Positions 60,286-64,000 of a stretch of DNA of 64,000 bases are shown here, one piece after another. How positions within the stretch are numbered: the first letter of the stretch is position 1; every line of letters starts with the position of its first letter. A program made the translations under genes and the position numbers. The notes beneath the pieces were generated by a model. It did no database searches. It was given only the letters and a program-made list of their open reading frames with translations, and was not told where the DNA came from. Source of the DNA: Eleginops maclovinus (lineage: Eukaryota; Chordata; Actinopteri; Perciformes; Eleginopidae); assembly GCF_036324505.1 (NCBI RefSeq), contig NC_086358.1, positions 6,144,768-6,208,767 on the forward strand. The letters run 5' to 3'.

Positions 60286-63200
60286 CTGCATTACACAAGA
60301 GGGACACACAGAGAAAGTGTTAAGTGGGGAAGTGAACAGACGTGCCCACATATCCCTCCACATGGTATTCACACAATCCACCCCAGCACCAATTTTCCTG
60401 CCAAGCTTGGCACACCACGAGCTGATATAATCACAGTTTGTGCACATCCAATGTTCCTGTTAGAGCTCGTTGTGATATTTTGGTTTCTTGCGTTGTGTAT
60501 TGCAGCACTTTAAAAAAAGACACCAATTACATAATGGCTTCACATATGCAGCTCTTTACTTTACAAGCTCCATTTGTAAAAGAAAGTAACACTCTGATGA
60601 TGAATAGGCAGATTCTAGGCGGGGAAATAGGTAGCTGTTCACAACTCTGACGGAATTGGCATTGCATTTGGTTAATAGTTACCACACATTATAGGCTAAA
60701 GTGCACAACAATGATGCACTAGTAGTAGCTTTTGGTTGTTTTTTTAGAATCAGCTGCACACAAAAACAACATTAAATCCCACTCATTTACAATATTTAGA
60801 CAATTAACTACTACATATTGACCTTAGAGTGTTGCCCAAATCTTCACAGCCATGTTGTATATTGCGGCACTTTAAAGAGCCTGAGAGGACCTGTGAAAAG
60901 GCCTGTCTGTAAAACCGTGCAAGTTCATGGGTTCACCGAGTGGTTTTGAGATGAATCGGTCTGATGTGTAGCTGTGAGGTGTAAACCCGACTATGCACAT
61001 GGATACCACGGGGTTTCCACAATAATACTACTTTGTTGAAAAAGGTTTTCACATGCAGCTTTATATAAGCACACAGTGGCTTTGTATGTAAGCACGGCTC
61101 ATTTACAGTGAATGGAGACATGCTAGCTTAACTTTGAATAGATAAGATAATCTATTTGTAGTCCTTTGCAGAGTAGCTCGTCAAGTGAAGACTTCGTGCT
61201 CTTCACGCATTTTGGCAAATAAAATAAATACAATTGTGCTTTTTTTTAGAGCAAACAACTTGTGTCTTTGGAAAGACAGTAGGATATTTGCAGAAGGGAA
61301 GTATATTGTATATTTTGTCTGACCTCCAAATGACTTACACGAGCAACAGGAGAAGCCATGATAATGTTGTGTTGACCAAGGGATTTATATTTGCTCAATG
61401 AAGTAAGCGAGTACTGCATAACTAAGCACAATGGGCATGTGTGGCTGTTTGAACAGTTTCTAGGCCCTACCTTCACTGCACCGAACATGCAGGCAGAATT
61501 ATAGACACCAAAATACCACAGTGGTTCCAAGCCATAAGTACCAGGTAGCCACAGATGATAAATTACAGCCGGTTGGAAGATCGGAGTATATTAGAGAGCT
61601 GGAAACAAATTTTAAAAAAGGTATCACGTTTATGTTTGCTAGTGACCAGATAAACCTAAGGCGAGGACACAGCAGCATAACCACAGCCTGCCAGCAACAC
61701 AGCCCTGGAAGGCTGTAATGTGGACAGAGGAGTCAATAGTTAACAGTTTGTGGTAATCCAACCCTGAGGGCAGATGAGAGGCCTTGTTTACTCCGTTACT
61801 GTTAAATGTCACTTTCATTCTCTACTCCGTTACCGCGGCCTATATTGTAGCAGGACAAAGCAGAGTCTACATTTTAAGCAAAAACAATGATAGGTTGGTT
61901 AAACTGAGAAGCACTTGCATTCCTCGTGTTCTGGAGTAAAAACCAATGTGCCACAGACGCAGTAAGTCTACATAAGTTGGTTCAACTTCTTGTGCTTTAA
62001 AACACGAAGGGCCCTTGACACTAAGGTGAGAGGCCAGGGCAACAGCCGGGCTTGACAGACAGAAAGACAGACGGACAAATAGACCGAGGGACAGCTGGAC
62101 GAGGGCCCACGCCTGCTTCAGACTGACCAGAGAGACGGGTGTCAGCTTGACCTGAGACCCTGTCACTCTCAGACATGTAGAGAGGAAGGAGTTTTGGGGA
62201 TAGATGGGGGGAAAAAAAGAGTAAGTCTCAAACTGGTGGTCAAGGGGAACAGCAGTGCAGCAGAAAAAAGAAAAAGGGGTTTTGTGGACTCTGACTTTGG
62301 ACTGCAAGGCCATCTGTCTGAGTAAACAAATCTCCACGCATGTCCTCGAGCTCGAGTCAGAGGAGGATAAACAGCAAAATATTTCAAATTCTGGGAACAG
62401 TTGTAAAAGCAGCTTAAGCCCCCCCCCCTCCCGGTTTTATAATCACATTGGATTCACTGCAGACGATAAATCACAGACTGACAACAGCTCTGATTGAAAA
62501 ACCCATTTTCATAAAGCTGTTCACCCAGAGAGCTTACACAAAGTAGGGGGACGTTCAGGAGTACAGTATATGTGTATAAGCAGCACACGTGTCAGGTAAG
62601 CACCAATAGACGCCCTATGCTTTGGACCTGGCCCCCCAGACCAAGGCCCCCTGAACCCAGACCTCTCTACCACCTAGCCTAGACCCGGTCCCCTCTTCCC
62701 GGGCCACCGCTTTCCACAATGGGCCCTTTGTGAAGCAGCAGCAGTTCACACAATGTGGGATTGTCAGCCGCCACAGTCCACAGAGCCACTCCTCCCCTTA
62801 ACCCTCGACAAGGAAATGACCGAGAGACAAGGGGCCCAAACAAGTGTCCTTTTGTTGATCGGAGCATGGAAATTATGAAACGAGCACAAACTTATTCTAG
62901 TCTCTCAAGTCGTTCAGACAATGATATGAATACTGTCTGGATGGGAGACATTGAGCGGAGTCTCAAGTGGAGACGGGGACAAATCCAAAAGAGATTTGGT
63001 TTCTCTGGGTCAGCGTGTGATGGATGGAGAGACAGGTGGACATCTTGTGTAAGCACCAATATTTATCGGGAACTAAAGGCAGACGCCATTTGTGCAATTT
63101 AAGCTGTTATACAATTTTAATATGAACCTGAATATTGGTCTCCAATTGCAAACAAAAACAGGTTCAAGGAAAACCACATCCAAACATGTTTTATATTTGC

Positions 63201-64000
63201 CAGATTAAAAGAAACTGTATCGAAATGTTGGAGAATTTTAATTAATTTTTGTTTGGTTTAAGAACAAACATTAAACACAAAGGTTTTCCATCCATGAAGG
63301 ACTGAAAATTATTTAATGAAAAGCATTTCTTATTAAACTATTAAGATTCCTCAAATTTTCTTTTAGCCAAGTAGCAAACTATGGTTCTGAAAATTGAAGC
63401 CAAAACTGCAGTAAACAGAATCACAGCAGTCTTCCCACTGACGAATATAACTGCTTAGTGTGGGCCCTTCTCTCCTCTCCTTACCATATAGTATTCATAG
63501 GTCTTGTGATCTCGGTCCAGATGGTGTGTATCATTACAACAGTGTTCATTAGGAACCAACTCTCTGTTTGGAAAATGGTAATTAGCATGCCTGTGCGCCG
63601 TTGGCTTTCCTTCACTCTTGGCGATTCTGCAGCTAAGCAAAACATCCCATTCCCCCTCATGACACAGCGAGAGAAGTATTTGCTTCTTTTGGCAGCTGGC
63701 AGATCGTTGACTCTCAATTTTGGTTGAGGAGCAAATTCTCTTCCTCTGCCATGAACATTTTTGGGTTTGACAGACTAATTTCTAGCCATGGAAATCCAGA
63801 GTTCAGATAAAATGACACAGTCAAGAGGATCGTGAGGGAATGATATTGCAACATCTTGCAAAGAAAAATACGTTCGCCTCATTATTCATTCACTTTCTAT
63901 CAGTACGAACACACCTAAATGATTGCTCATGTCAGAGTTTGTTATGAACACCTGTAAGTTGATCAGCAACATCTGTTTTGGGGAATTAGGTGCCTGTTTT
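60286..64000 (-). other. mprip 5' intron continuing beyond the window
   Basis: No coding exon recognised on either strand. 62590-63060 is GC-richer and non-repetitive, with several SOX-like words (CCTTTTGTTGATC near 62848, CACAATGGGCCCTTTGTG near 62715), and may be a conserved element. A C run lies at 62419-62429. The rest is AT-rich. Confidence 0.5.

Noticed and set aside
63455..63727. Overlapping frames near the right edge, tested as the missing upstream PH1 exon of mprip
   Set aside because: No similarity to the expected PH1 residues (KWQRRFFILYEHG) in any frame.

Overview
The window is nuclear DNA from a bony fish, most likely a spiny-rayed teleost. The evidence is spliced genes with GT-AG introns, a fish-type pentraxin, a Toll-like receptor of the fish-rich TLR11 family, long (CA)n/(GT)n arrays, and several interspersed repeats that are common in teleosts. 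I saw no prokaryotic, viral or CRISPR-like content.

Layout, left to right: (1) 74-1022, + strand, the last two coding exons of stub1 (CHIP ubiquitin ligase) with the U-box, then a long 3' UTR. (2) 3870-5432, + strand, a complete three-exon secreted pentraxin (CRP/SAP type). (3) About 5.4-24.9 kb, a gene-poor stretch of microsatellites, old repeats and GC-richer islands that may be regulatory, plus one exon-like segment with a start codon at 13033. (4) 24.95-30.44 kb, + strand, prr35, with a TATA promoter, two predicted untranslated exons and two coding exons. Human PRR35 and STUB1 both lie in 16p13.3, so this part keeps old linkage. (5) 32429-35670, + strand, a complete six-exon Toll-like receptor. 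(6) 37623-60285, - strand, 21 coding exons of mprip (myosin phosphatase Rho-interacting protein). Its first exons lie beyond the right edge. The splice phases of all 21 exons agree, giving 2,392 codons plus stop.

The genes do not form one pathway. Pentraxin and TLR are innate-immunity proteins, stub1 acts in protein quality control, mprip links RhoA/ROCK signalling to myosin phosphatase and actin, and prr35 is a little-studied zinc-finger protein with a CtBP-type motif. The Toll-like receptor and mprip are transcribed toward each other and their predicted 3' ends nearly abut near 36.3 kb.

The most interesting item is a predicted internal promoter and private first coding exon inside mprip (51300-51459). 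It has a TATA element that is also a perfect MEF2 consensus, an upstream GC box and a CAGCTG E-box. Its 18-codon reading frame splices in phase onto the second PH domain, implying an unannotated, possibly muscle-type, short isoform. Other points of note are a 3.7-kb phase-0 cassette exon in mprip, a DNA-transposon-like element bounded by direct repeats, and a (CA)n/(GT)n inverted repeat that may form a hairpin.
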